A stretch of 64,000 bases of DNA from Erythrocercus mccallii. Lineage: Eukaryota > Chordata > Aves > Passeriformes > Dicruridae. The stretch lies in contig VZRG01000372.1 of the NCBI GenBank assembly GCA_013397435.1, forward strand, positions 530,875 to 594,874, in the 5' to 3' direction. Below the pieces are notes generated by a model that was not told the DNA's origin, did not search any database, and was given only the letters and a program-made list of their open reading frames with translations. The first letter of the stretch is position 1. The number at the start of each line of letters is the position of its first letter. Below, in pieces: positions 38,301-50,300 of this stretch. Made by a program: the position numbers and the translations under genes.

Positions 38301-41300
38301 CACGATACAATAGATTCGGTGGGAATAGAATGAGTTTATCCAGCTGGGGAATCCATGATTTCACTGCATCCATCACCTCTGGGCAAGACCTTCCACTCTG
38401 GAGTTGGTAACAGGAGGATTCTCAAAGGTTACCTGGGGTGTAGGGATGTTCATGGCTCCTGTATGGCACAGACAGAGCTGCTCTAAATGCCCTGGCTCAG
38501 CTCAGGCTGTGCCAGAGGAAGCGAGGTTTGGATAGCAGGGAAAATTCCTTCATGGAAAGGATTATCAAGCACTGGAACACATGGGAGACTCCCATTCCTG
38601 CAGGGATTTAACAGCTCTGTGCCTCTGGCACTCGGGGACATGGTCAGTGATGGCCTTGGACCTGCTGGAGGTGGTTGCATTCGATGGTCTCAGAGGGCTT
38701 TTCCAAAATAATTCCGTGATTCTAACGCTGCAAACCTTCCCTGCAAAGCAGACAAAATAACTGCACGCAGCTGCATTCTGCTGGAATTGTTTCCCAGGTT
38801 CCCCACCGAGTGGGAGAACCTGCCTAAGCACAAAGAATTTCTCTTGGAATGTTCGTTACTTATGGCCAGTAGAATATTTTCAGACAATATCCATAAAAAT
38901 GTTGATTTGGGGAATACTCGGCAATGCCTGAATTGACTTATAAAACAGCAGGGGCAGCAAATGCAGTCGATATCGTGGAACAAGCAGGTCTGGAGGAATG
39001 ATGAGGTTTCTCTGTAGGGGCTGTGGGCTCTCTCTCCTCATCCCACTCAGCTTTGACACCAACAGGGACACACCAAGCTCAGCTCTGTAACCCAGATTTT
39101 ACCCTGAGCCAGTTAAGGGAGGACTCGGGGAGTTGGGAGCTGCCTGCTCATCATCACTGCTAATTATCAGCAAAGGGCAGCGCCTCGGCCTCCCTCCTGA
39201 GGCTGAACTGGTTTCATTTCCACTCCTGGGGAACTTGGCCATCAAATGGTGTCACTGAGGGAGACAAAAGGGGCTGGAGAAACCCAGAAATCCTGGGAAA
39301 AACAGGATGGTTGTGAAGAGCCCGTTTTAAATACAACTCTTGGTGTTTGCAGAATGCTCTTTTTTGCCGTTTCGCCAATTCCTGCCATCCGGGAGAGCTG
39401 AGAACTTTTCTCTCTTGAGGGAAATGTGTCCGAATTTGGGCACCAAAAGGTGGCACTGAGGGAGACAAAAGGGCTGGAGAAACGCAGAAATCCTGAAGGG
39501 ACAAACGAGTTGTGATGGTTGTGAGGAGCCCATTGTAAATACAGCTCTTTGTGTTTGCAGAATTCCTTTTTTTCCCATTTCCCCAATTCCAACCATCCTG
39601 AGTGTTGAATGCTTTTCTACTCTTGAAGGAAACGTGCCCAAATTTGGGCACCAAATGGTGGCACTCAGACAAAAGGAGAAATTTTCTGGAGAAACCCAGA
39701 AATCCTGAAGGGAAAAACGAGTTGTGATGGTTGTGAGGAGCCCATTGTAAATACAGCTCTTTGTGTTTGCAGAATCCCTTTTTTTGCCATTTCTCCCCGT
39801 TCCTGCCTTGGTGAGAGTTGGGAACTCTTCTCTCTTGAGGGTAATCTGCCCAAATTTGGGCACCAAATGGTGGCACTGAGAGAGACAAAAGGAGAAATTT
39901 TCTAGAGAAACCCAGAAATCCTGAAGGAACAAACGAGTTGTGATGGTTGTGAGGAGCCCATTCTAAATACAGCTCTTTGTGTTTGCAGAATCCCTTTTTC
40001 TTTTTGTTTTTTTTTTTTTTCCTGCCATTTCCCCCATTCTTCCCATCGTGAGAGTTGAGTACTTTTCTCTCTTGAAGGAAATGTGCCCTCCATGCAAATC
40101 TCTATAACTAGACAAATATTATTTCCTTTCCCAGCTTGCTCTTGGGAGGTTTCCATATCCTCAGGTAAGATTGTTCATTACTGCTGGTTGCCACTGTGAC
40201 ATTCATTCCTATGTATGAAGGTGCAGAGAGCAATTGTGAACATTTGAGCCACATACAAATAAATCTGTCCTGTTAAATTGAAAAGTGGGAGCTGGAAGGA
40301 GTCATTTAGAAGTCTCTATTGATTTTTCTTTTTTTTTTTTTTGGCCCCCCCTCTTTTTCTCTTCTCCAAACTCTACGTTCTCTTTCCGTGGAGACGATGA
40401 AAATGATGCTGATGATGTTAATCTTGTTCATTTTGCTGGGAGATTAAAAAATAATCCGGACCTTACAACATTTTTCTTTTGAAGCAGGAAAGTGTACCTG
40501 CTCCTTTTCTTATAATTTAATTTTTAATTCTGATTTTGAATAAAGGTCTAAAATCTCCTCAAAAATAGAATGTGAAGGAGCTTAAAGGAGCTTCAGATTC
40601 TTCCTTTTCAGAGGACCTAATATTAGTATTTTATGTAAATACTGGTATTTTTTAAGTTTCCACCTGAAGCTGCTGGTAAAACTCTTCCCATCTCCAGTAG
40701 CAATGGTTGGGTGGACGCTGAGCTCTGCAGCACCACGGAATATTTCACTTTTTACGCTTAAAAACCCCCATGAAGCTCTGAACAAAACAAATCCAGAAGT
40801 GGCTCTGACGATTACTTGAAATTCTCATCTCGAGATGGATGTTAGAATTCACAGGAACAAACTGTTCAGCAGCTCCTCCAATTATTCTTTCCGGGGAGAG
40901 GGAGGGGAAAAAAAAAAAGTGAAGTGTCCAGGGACTAAAATGAATTATTTGAATGTGGTTTTTTTATGTTTTCGTATGTTTTATGAAGACTGTTCTCTGC
41001 ATCTTGGTCTCTACAGCTCGCAGTGCCTGGAGGCATGTCTGATTTAAAGGTGGTGTTGGTCTGTGCTCTTTAAGCATCTATTAACTTGCTATTATTATGC
41101 AAATAACTGTTGTAATACACATACTAATTTATGCATGGTTAGATTATGCAGATGCCTCACAAACATGGTTATTGAATAATAGGCTGGGACTCATTCCCTC
41201 TCCCATTTTTAGAAGCTGTTTTAAGCAAATTCTCCTGACACTTTTATGGACTTGGGAAGGTTTTTGCCTTGGTGGAAATATTCTGATTTTTCACTTTTTT

Positions 41301-44300
41301 TTGGGTTTGTTTCCTCGGCAAAGTGTTCGCTAACACCATTAGCAGAATGGGCTCGGAATATTTCATCTGGATTTTAGAAGCGTTTTTGGAGGAGAGGATT
41401 GGAAAAGAAACTCTTCTGTTGAAACACCCTCCCTGCATGGGGAGCTCACCAAGAGTCTCCATGGTCATGGATTTTAGAACCTAAAATCCAAAGCGATAAG
41501 GGGGACAGCTTGAAATAAATTATATTTATTTATTTGAAATCAACCTCGTGGACGTGTCAGAGCACGGGGAAGGAGGTTGGACCGTGCACGTTCCACGTGG
41601 TTCCTGGCAAAAACGTCTCCCTGAACTGGGAACAAACCACGATTGCGAAGTTTAGAGATGCTTTTTTTTGCTGCTCTAATTAAAAAGCGGATGGGGTTGG
41701 TAAAAGAATATTTGGCAAGGCAGTAGCCCATGAAATTGTGTATATTTTTTAATGCAAAACAGCCGAGGAGGTGAAACTTTGAAATGTGGCTATTAAGCTT
41801 TTCAAGCAACTGCTTTCCAGAAGAGATTTGATGGGAATTTCTGTATTTTGTGCTGGGCAGAGGAGAACCCTTAGAAACCTTCTTTGATTAGGGGGATAAT
41901 TAATTTGGGGCTTTTAATCTCTTTCTTTTCCTAGTTAAGGGCCTGATCCTGCTCATTCCTTGAGTGATTCCTTCCTCACTTCAGTGGGGTTACTCAAGGA
42001 ATGAAATCACGTGTTTGGTTCCCAATTTGTCCCTGAATACCTCGAAGCTGCTTCCCTGTGAAAATGGAGAGGGTGGCCACGTGGGTGAGAACACCTGAAA
42101 TTCCCTGCAAGTGGATGTTTCCCTCCAGCTGCAGCTGCACAAAAATGTATTTTTGGTTTTTTTGCTTTATTTTTAAGACACAGACAAATGGTGTGTGTAA
42201 ATTCAGTTTAAATGAAGAAGATTTATAGGGGAGAAATCACTGTGGTGTGGAAATTCAGGACATCCTGTAATCTGCCAGTAAAACTAAAAGATGATTATTT
42301 CATTTTCTGGCCTTGAGTAGAATATTTGAATGGCAGGACTTCCCCCTCCTTCATTTCCCGCATCTTTTATAAGTATTTATTCGATAAGTATTTATTCTGC
42401 TGATGTATAAATCATCATTTAATCTTCACAATTAAGTCTTATTGTGAAAGCACTTAAGCACGTGAGCAACTGCTGTGTCAGTAAAGTTCCTTATGGCTGT
42501 GTTTCGAGTTAATATGTAATTATTAACTCTAATTTTATTTTTTTTTTGTCTCAATATACAGAACATAATCTTCATAATCAGCATCTAACAGCAAAAGGGA
42601 ACGACCTGAGCAGGGAAATAACAAATAGTGATGCTCAGAACTGACTTTTCCACTCTAAAAACTTAGCACAGGAAGCTCTTAAGCCTTAAAATTGAGTTAA
42701 ATATCTGAGGTTTTGGTGCGTTTCATTGTTTTGGTGTTGGTTTTCCTGTCGTGGTCATGGAATGTGCTTTTGTGCAATGTAAAAGTCCCTTTGGAAGCTG
42801 GTAGGATTTTCCATGGGTACAAACAGAAGTGTTTAAGGGCAAATCCACCCTGGATTTATTTGCACGACTCTAATAATTAATAAGAAAGGTGCATGTGCTC
42901 ACAAATATTCTTGAATGAACTTATTTGCTTCATAAGCATTAAAAAAAGAAAGGAAACTCCTTTTCCAAGGGGGCTGGTCCATAACCCATCCAGCTTTTTA
43001 GGGATCTAAGGAAGGCACACAAGGAAAATAAGTTCTAAATCTCCCTTTGAAAGTTTCACCTTCTTTTACATGACTTTGATTTTCCACAAACAACTGGAAA
43101 GAAATCCAGGTACCCCAAAAAAAGCCGTGGCATGTTGGCTATTTAATTAAATTCGAGGTTGGAACCCCAAAGATCCGAGGGAATCCCAGCGATTGAAATG
43201 CCAGAATAAAACCACGATGAGGGGGCAATGACTTGTTTCACGATAATGCAATTGAGGAGAAATGAAAAGAATTGCCCCCTAAATATTCTCGGCTTGTATT
43301 CCAACTTTTCTGCAGCGCAGGGTGTTCAAAGGACGGCTCATCCATTAGGGGAATATTGCAGAGGAACAGGCAGCACTCAGCTGCCAAGGAGGATTTCATC
43401 AGCTGCAGGACCACCAGCACTGTGTTAAAGAGACTTTTACATTTACAAAAAAATACAATCTCAGCTTTCTCTTAAGAAATTAGATGAAAATGACCTGATT
43501 TTTTTTTTTTTTTAAATAAGGAAAAGCACCCCAAAAAAATTCCTTTCCATCATTCCATCCCCTCCCAATCTGTGCTGCCCCTTCCCATCCTGCTGCTCCC
43601 CCCCCAAATCTGAGCAAATACTGCCCCTGGTATTGTAAAGCTTTGAATGTTTTCACACCCCATTAATTTATTACTTCTCTTGCCTCATCTTTAAAATTTT
43701 TTTTTTCCCCTCTTTTTTTTTTTTAATTTTTTTTTCTCCTCCTCTCCCTTCTTTTTTTTTTTTTTTTTGTTAAATTCCGACTCCCCGCTGCTACAGCGAT
43801 TTTCATCTTGTTGTTAATTTTCCCTGCTCCATATGGAGCTCCAGACATTTCACCTGGAGGCTGTACTAGATTTTGCTGTAGCGATCGCACTTCCGGAGGC
43901 CAAAACTGTCATTTAAGGTTCCCGGTGCATCTGTCTACGCCAGGCTTTTTTTTTTTTTTATTATTATTATTATTTTATTTTTTTTTCCTTTTTTTTTTTT
44001 TTCTTGGCATCGAGAGAGTGTGAATAACAAATTGGATGCACCTGAGATTCGGATGATTAGTGTGTTTGGTGGAGCTGGGGCGACTTGTAAGCAGATCGCT
44101 GTAGGGATGGGGAGGGCTAAAGAGCCACCCTTGGGTGAATTCCCCCCCCCCTTTTTTTTCCACCCCGGGTGGGGGGGGAAAGGGAAAAAAAGGGGAAAAA
44201 AAAATATATATAAAAATAAAATAACGGGAGCATCCCGGCACCAAATATTTCATCCTGCCTTGTCATTGATTAGAAAAGAGCCTTTAATTTCATTTCACCC

Positions 44301-47300
44301 CATGTTGTGATTAATTTGCATTCTTTGTCAGAAGTTAATGGAGTTTTTTATGGTTCGCTCTGAAATCCTTGAAGACGTCGGAGTTGATCTGATGTTTATA
44401 CAACCGCCAGCGGAATTTTTGCTGTTTGATTGATGGAGAGCTTGATGTTATTCCAAACGGCTTTTTAAGCTGTTTTTAAGAATTATTTGAATAAAATGCG
44501 GGCTAGATATTGTTATAACGGCGGAGATTATCTGTTAAAAATCTGTTTCAAATAAAGAACATGATAAGTAGGGGGAAAAAAAAGAGATCAAAAAGACAGG
44601 AGGGATGATGGACACGGGAGATGATATTTGTTAAAATAGATCAGCCAGGGATTCAAATAACTTCCTTCAAAATGCAGTGGGAGCAGGAGACCTTAATTTA
44701 AGGCTTAATTTAATACATATATTTAATGTATATAATGTTATATACAAAGTTTATTTTTGCAGCAGGAGGAATAAGGGGAAGAAATTAGGGAAGAATTTAA
44801 TCGTAGTTGGATTTTCCCCTTGATTTTTTTTTTTTTCCCTCTCAGCTTTTCCTCCTTTCCTTTTGCCAGCACTGCGAGCACAGGAGCTCAGACTGGGAGA
44901 GACAAGGCTGTCAGAGCTGGTAGTGATGACAAAAACGATGACATATTCCTGGTCTCGAGGAAGAGGCATCCTTAAATCCCCCAGCAAAGGAAGCAGAAGT
45001 GGATAAAGGGAATTTTTATAGCCCAGGCAAAGCTCTCGCTGCGGACCTGCCGTGGCTTTGCTTCCTGAAAAAACATAACAGGGAAAGAAAAAAAAAAACC
45101 CCAAAACCCACCCTCGGTAGAAGCAAACAGCTTTTTGCTGCTCCTGGCAGGGAAAAAGGTTTGTACTTTCCCCAGATCCCAGCGTTTGCAAAGCCTCGGC
45201 GAGACAATGCAGAACATTCCGGGCTGGCTCCTCAGCTGGAGCAGCTCCGGGGGGACCGGGGACAATGAGCCCGGGCCACGGCTCCTTCCTGCGGCAGGAC
45301 AGCACCTTGCCCTGGTGAAATTATTATTATTCTCATCGTCGGTACCGTTATTCTTCGTGTTTCGGAGCCCAAAGCTGAGATTTCATTTCTCTCCCTTCGG
45401 TTTCGCTCCTCTCCTCGGCAGATTCTGCCCTCGCTGCGATTTTTGCCAGTGAGGTTTAATTCTAGGTGCGAGAGCTCCCAGCTTGTCCGTGGGAAACGTG
45501 GATTTATTTGCTGTATCTTAGTTTGCTGAATAATTGCCTGGCTTGAAATGAAGTTGCTGCTTTCTGATGCCTGCATTAACACGGTCCAAGGTTCTTTTTG
45601 TTCTCTGCAATCCATACTATTGACCAAACCCGGCCTGCTTTCATTTAAATGGAAGCAGCTTGTCAAGGGGAAAAAAAAAAAATTTAGTTAAAGTTGGGAG
45701 GCGAAATAACCATTTTAGTGTTGTTTTTCCCATTGGCAGGAGCATCCTTTAAGCGTTCATTTCTTTGGGGAGGATAAATTGAGGGTTGTTTACAGCATTG
45801 TTTCCTGGTAAGGAAGAAATGTTTTGTCTTCCAGGATCTATCATTACATCGAACCATTTAAAAGCCATTAAACACTGTTCAAATGCTAATGCCAAAATAG
45901 TGAATGAAATTGTTGGGTAATATCTTAAATATGATAGATTTCTGCAAATCTTTTTGCTTTTATAACATATGCCAGAAATCACGGGCAATATTTGAAGTCA
46001 TCTGCTATTGTTTTAAACTCTTCCTAATTTCTCAGCATAGGTTTCACATAGATCATTCCTGATCATTTACTTCAGATACTTCTTTGCTTTATTATTTTTT
46101 TCTCCGTAGCCAGAGATAAGTTTGAATTTGATTTGCCTGTTAGAAACTTGCTGTAAAATTTGAACTTGGTTTGTTTTTCCAGGGGCGCTTTCGTGTTTGA
46201 AAAATAGAGTGATTTTAGAAAATTTTTCAAAGGATCTGTTAGGAATCTGAAATATAAGGAAAAAAAATTATTTATTTCTCTTAATCTTCCTGGGTTTTTT
46301 TTTTAATGTAAAATTGATGTTTAAATAATATGATCAAATGTGGAAATGGAGGTAACCAGTAAAATTTTACAGTAAGTTTTAATATAGTGATTTTATAATA
46401 AGTTTTAATAGGATCTTAGTATGTTTTAACAGTGGCTTATCTTGGCTTGGGATCTTGATAGGCTGATGTGTATTTTTTAATCTCTAATCCTAAGAATTCC
46501 AGGCAGTTTGAGGGAGCAGGGCTCAGACTCGGATTTGTTGCAGAATTTCTTCTGTCTCATGTGGAACGAGATGGGCTTTAAGGTCTCTTCCCACCTAAAC
46601 CATCCCAGCTTTCCATGAAATCCTGAAATCCTTGCAGAGATATTTCTGCAGCTTTAGAAGGGTCTCCTGCAGGAGCTGGTGGAGTGGGAGATGTCCCTGG
46701 AGGGCTTGGAAGGAAATTTCTCCCCCAATTCCCTTTCCTGCTGTGGATGCCAGTGAAGGAATCGCCTGCCTGGGACCTTAAACCTGGGATTGGAACTTCC
46801 CTTAGGCAGAAAGGCTGCAGAGGGTGGAAGGATTTGTGTGGTTGGGGTGGTTCAGGTGGTCCTTGGAGAACCATCAGGAAATATTTGATTTGCTGGAATT
46901 TTATCATCATCAAAGACTGGTTTGGGTTGGAAGGGACCTTCAAATCTTGTCATTCCACCCCCTGCCGTGGGCAGGGACATCCTCCACCATCTCAGGGTGC
47001 TCCAGCCTGACCTTGGACATGCCGGGGCAGCCAGGGGAGCACTCAGAACAGGCTCTGGATGAGGGGCAGGTTCCTCCCAGGAGCTGGAGCTGACCCCGGT
47101 GCTCCTGTGCAGTTCCCAGGGCAGGGCTGCAGCTGTGAGAGCTCACTTTGGGGCTGTGATTCTCAACAACTGCTGCTCCTCAGAGCTTGTGAGGCACTCA
47201 TGGAGAAGGGCGCAGCAATCCCGGTGTTTGGGCTGTGCCAGAGGCTGCGGAAGGTGTTCCACAGGAGCAGGCTCCTCTCCTCCTCTGCTGGGTGCAGGTT

Positions 47301-50300
47301 GCTCAGCACAGGGAGGAACCTCCAGCCCCAGATCAGGAGTGAATCCTTTTGAGGTCTAGGCAGATGTTTCCCTCATCTCCAAAGCATCCATTCTTCTGCC
47401 AGTCCCATGGAAATTTGGGATCGATTCCTGAGAGTGCAGCACAACCCTCAAGGGCGGTGCGGTGACACAGGGAGAGGATGGTGATGCCTCAGCACCTCAG
47501 CTTGGGTAGAAAATTCCCCTCGGGAACCCAAATTTTTATTGCTCTGGGTTACTCCCTTTCAGCCATGCCTGGAACTGTGACATCTGCAGGGATCACAGTT
47601 GATTTTGCAGCTCCTCAGAGGAAGATCTGAATTTTTTTAGATGCCTCAAAAAGCCAGAGACCTCAGCAATCAACATTTTACCTGTTCCTTTCCAAGCCAG
47701 AAGGGCCTGACAGGGGTGTCCTGGAGAGCAGGGACAATCCTGATGGAAATTCATCTGCTGCTGGAGGTTCTCAGCTCCTCGGATCTGTTCCTCTGCTTTA
47801 TTCCTGGCAGGTTTTCTGTGCTGCAGGATTTGAGGGCAGCTGTGTGCAGGATGGGTGCTGGTTGTGATGTCCTTGCTGGGTTTCCAGGCTGGAGACCCCC
47901 AGGTTCTTTTGGTCTCCCTGAATCTCTGACTGTTGGGATTCTCCTCTGAACGTTCCCCAGCTCCCTGGGAATGCCCAGGTTGAGGCACAGGGAGGAGAGA
48001 TCACCTCCAGCGGTTCAGCCTGTCCTTCCTGGCTATCCCACCACGGTGTTTGTGGCTTTTTGGGGTGTTTGGAGTTTGTTGGATCCCTCAGAGGATTCCT
48101 TGATTTTCTTCTTGCTCAGTTGCGCTCATTTTCCCTCTTCCACGTTGTCCAATAAGTTCTCCTGCTCTCTGTTGTCATTTGGGTGACACAAAGCAAGATC
48201 TGGGTGGGACAAAGCCCAGTTCTTTATTTGGTGCCTGTTTGACCATTCTTTGTTCTCCTTACCCACTTTTTATGATGCAGGGAACAAGACACGGTTTGGG
48301 ATGGTGGTTGGACTCGGTGATCTTGGAGACCTTTTCCAACTTCAATCATTCCAAGATTTTCAACAGCACTTTGCTAAATTTGGGGTTTTTTTCCTTGTCC
48401 CTGCTCCTGCTGGCCAAGGGATTTGTTGTCAGGGTGTTGTGGTCCTGCTCTGGTGTAGAAATTATAGCTGGGAGGAGTTATTGTCACCACAATCCCTCCA
48501 ACAGTGTGGAGCTTTCCATGCCCACGTTGTTGAATTGTGTTTCTAAACTCTGGTAAAGAGATTTCTTTGAGAAGTGGCTGCAGTTCAATGGTGGATGAAA
48601 TAATCTCTTTATATAAATTTGTTTGGAGACCTCAGGGAAAAGCAGCATAATATAATTGTAAGAATATATTTAATATTAAGGTTGTTGTGAATTGTCCATT
48701 TTTTATTTCGAAATAATTTTCTTTTTTTTTTTTTAATGTTTTGTGACAGTGATTGAAGTTTGCCATTTGCAAAATCCCCAGATGGGGATGGAGAAGGGTG
48801 TTTAGAATATCAGGAACAAATTAAGGGGGTCGTTCTCACTGGTTTGGTACTTTGACTTCTTGCAGAACTATCAGCAATTGCAATTTTGCAGGAAATTGTA
48901 AAATATGTCTGAAGATCATCCTTTAATTCCACAGGAATTGTGGAATGGTGGTGAAGCCCCCATGGAAACCAGAATACTTAGATATTCCTTTACCTTTTCT
49001 ATAAGGGCAGAGATAAAGCTTTTGTCAGTAGGACACGACATTAATTTTTGCTCTTAAAACTCAACCCTCATTTGTACAGGTGAAAAATAACTTCTATTTA
49101 GTTTTAAAATCCACAGGAAAATAAATGTTGTCGTGTGAAGCCTCCCTTAAAAATCATAACTGTATGATTTGTTGGTAGATGGGTTTTTCTATTAAAGAAA
49201 AAAAACCCAACCATCAGGAGCTTGAAAAGCAGTATATATGTAAAGAGAAAATTTGTTAACTGCAGTGGGAAGATCTAACCCTGGGTCACCCGCAAATCTC
49301 TCAAACAAGAGCTCCAGGGCAAGTCCGAATTCCAGGGAGTAAAAGCGAAAATTAAAGCTGGAGCTGGTGACTCCACCAAGTTACCCGAGGTGGATTCATT
49401 TGAGTTTTCCTTGATTGTGCTGGTGGCTGCAATGGGAAAGGGATGGGAGAGGTCTTCCCAGCCCCTGCCCGGCCCAAGCATCTCCATGGAGACAGAAAAA
49501 GAACCTGATGGTCTCTCTCAAGTTGCCTTTCATAACCAGAGGCATTCATTAAATAGGAGATGAAGCAGGAGACAAACTTGAACATTTTTTAACTAACCTT
49601 GGTGGGTGGGGGGGGAAAAAAAAAGCTCTTTTGTGAGATTGTGCTTTATGGAGTGGTTTATCCAGGTTCCAGTGGCCTGAGAATTTACTCTGATGATGGG
49701 ACAGATTTATTGACAATTTGCACCATTTCTGCAAATCATAACCTGTCACGTGCAGTAGGTAAATCCACAGAAAACACAGAGCAGGTTCAAAAATACCAAC
49801 CAGCAAAGCTGATTCTGCAGATTCAGACTGTTGCAGTTGCTTTTGGGAAGGTTGGAAAAGCTTCTGAGCAGGAGCTGTTGGTGATGGGCAGCGCAGGGCT
49901 CAGGGATGTTCTGGTGTGGCCGAGGGAGAGTCTTGGTGGTGAGAGGCTAAAAGTGACTTTTCTGAGGCGGAATGATCGTGGGATCTTGGAATGGTTTAGT
50001 TGGGAAAGGATCTGAAAGTTCAGCTCATTGCACCCCTTCCATGGCAGGGACACCTCCCACCATCCCAGGCTGCTCCAGGCCCTGTCCAACCTCACCTTGG
50101 ACATTCCAGGGATCCAGGGGCAGCCAGAGATTCCCTGGGAATTCCAGCCCAGCCTCTCTCCACCCTCCCAGCCAGGAATTCCTGCCCAATATCCCATCCA
50201 AATCTCCCCTTTTTCCACTCTGAAGCCATTCCCTGGGTCCTGTCTCTCCATCCCTTGTTCCCAGTCCTTCTCCAGCTCTCCTGGAGCTCCTTCAGGCCCT

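Larger units (their letters stand above)
28922..40134 (+). other. MAP2K5 11.2-kb intron
   Basis: In order it holds a 245-bp pyrimidine tract (29156-29400), an A/T microsatellite patch (30720-30895) and CR1 3' ends at 31330-31495, 32300-32402, 33490-33672, 36010-36115, 37395-37810 and 38490-38725. Between these lie unique blocks (32960-33270, 34970-35290, 36480-36720) and poly-T runs near 34180, 34520 and 36395. The ~210-bp-unit minisatellite (39220-40089) lies directly before the next exon. No other gene was recognised on either strand. Confidence 0.85.

Noticed and set aside
39214..39932. Long minus-strand open frames (up to 224 codons) with a repeated peptide
   Set aside because: They lie entirely in the 208-216-bp minisatellite. 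The same DNA is read in different frames in successive units, as expected of non-coding tandem DNA.
46113..46166. Strong acceptor-like ttttttctccgtag followed by a short in-frame open run and stop
   Set aside because: The peptide is hydrophobic and featureless, with no poly(A) signal close by. More likely a pseudo-exon.
46337..46355. ggaaatggaggta resembling the missing glycine-rich-loop exon
   Set aside because: Wrong position in the gene (after the C-lobe exons) and flanking codons do not match.
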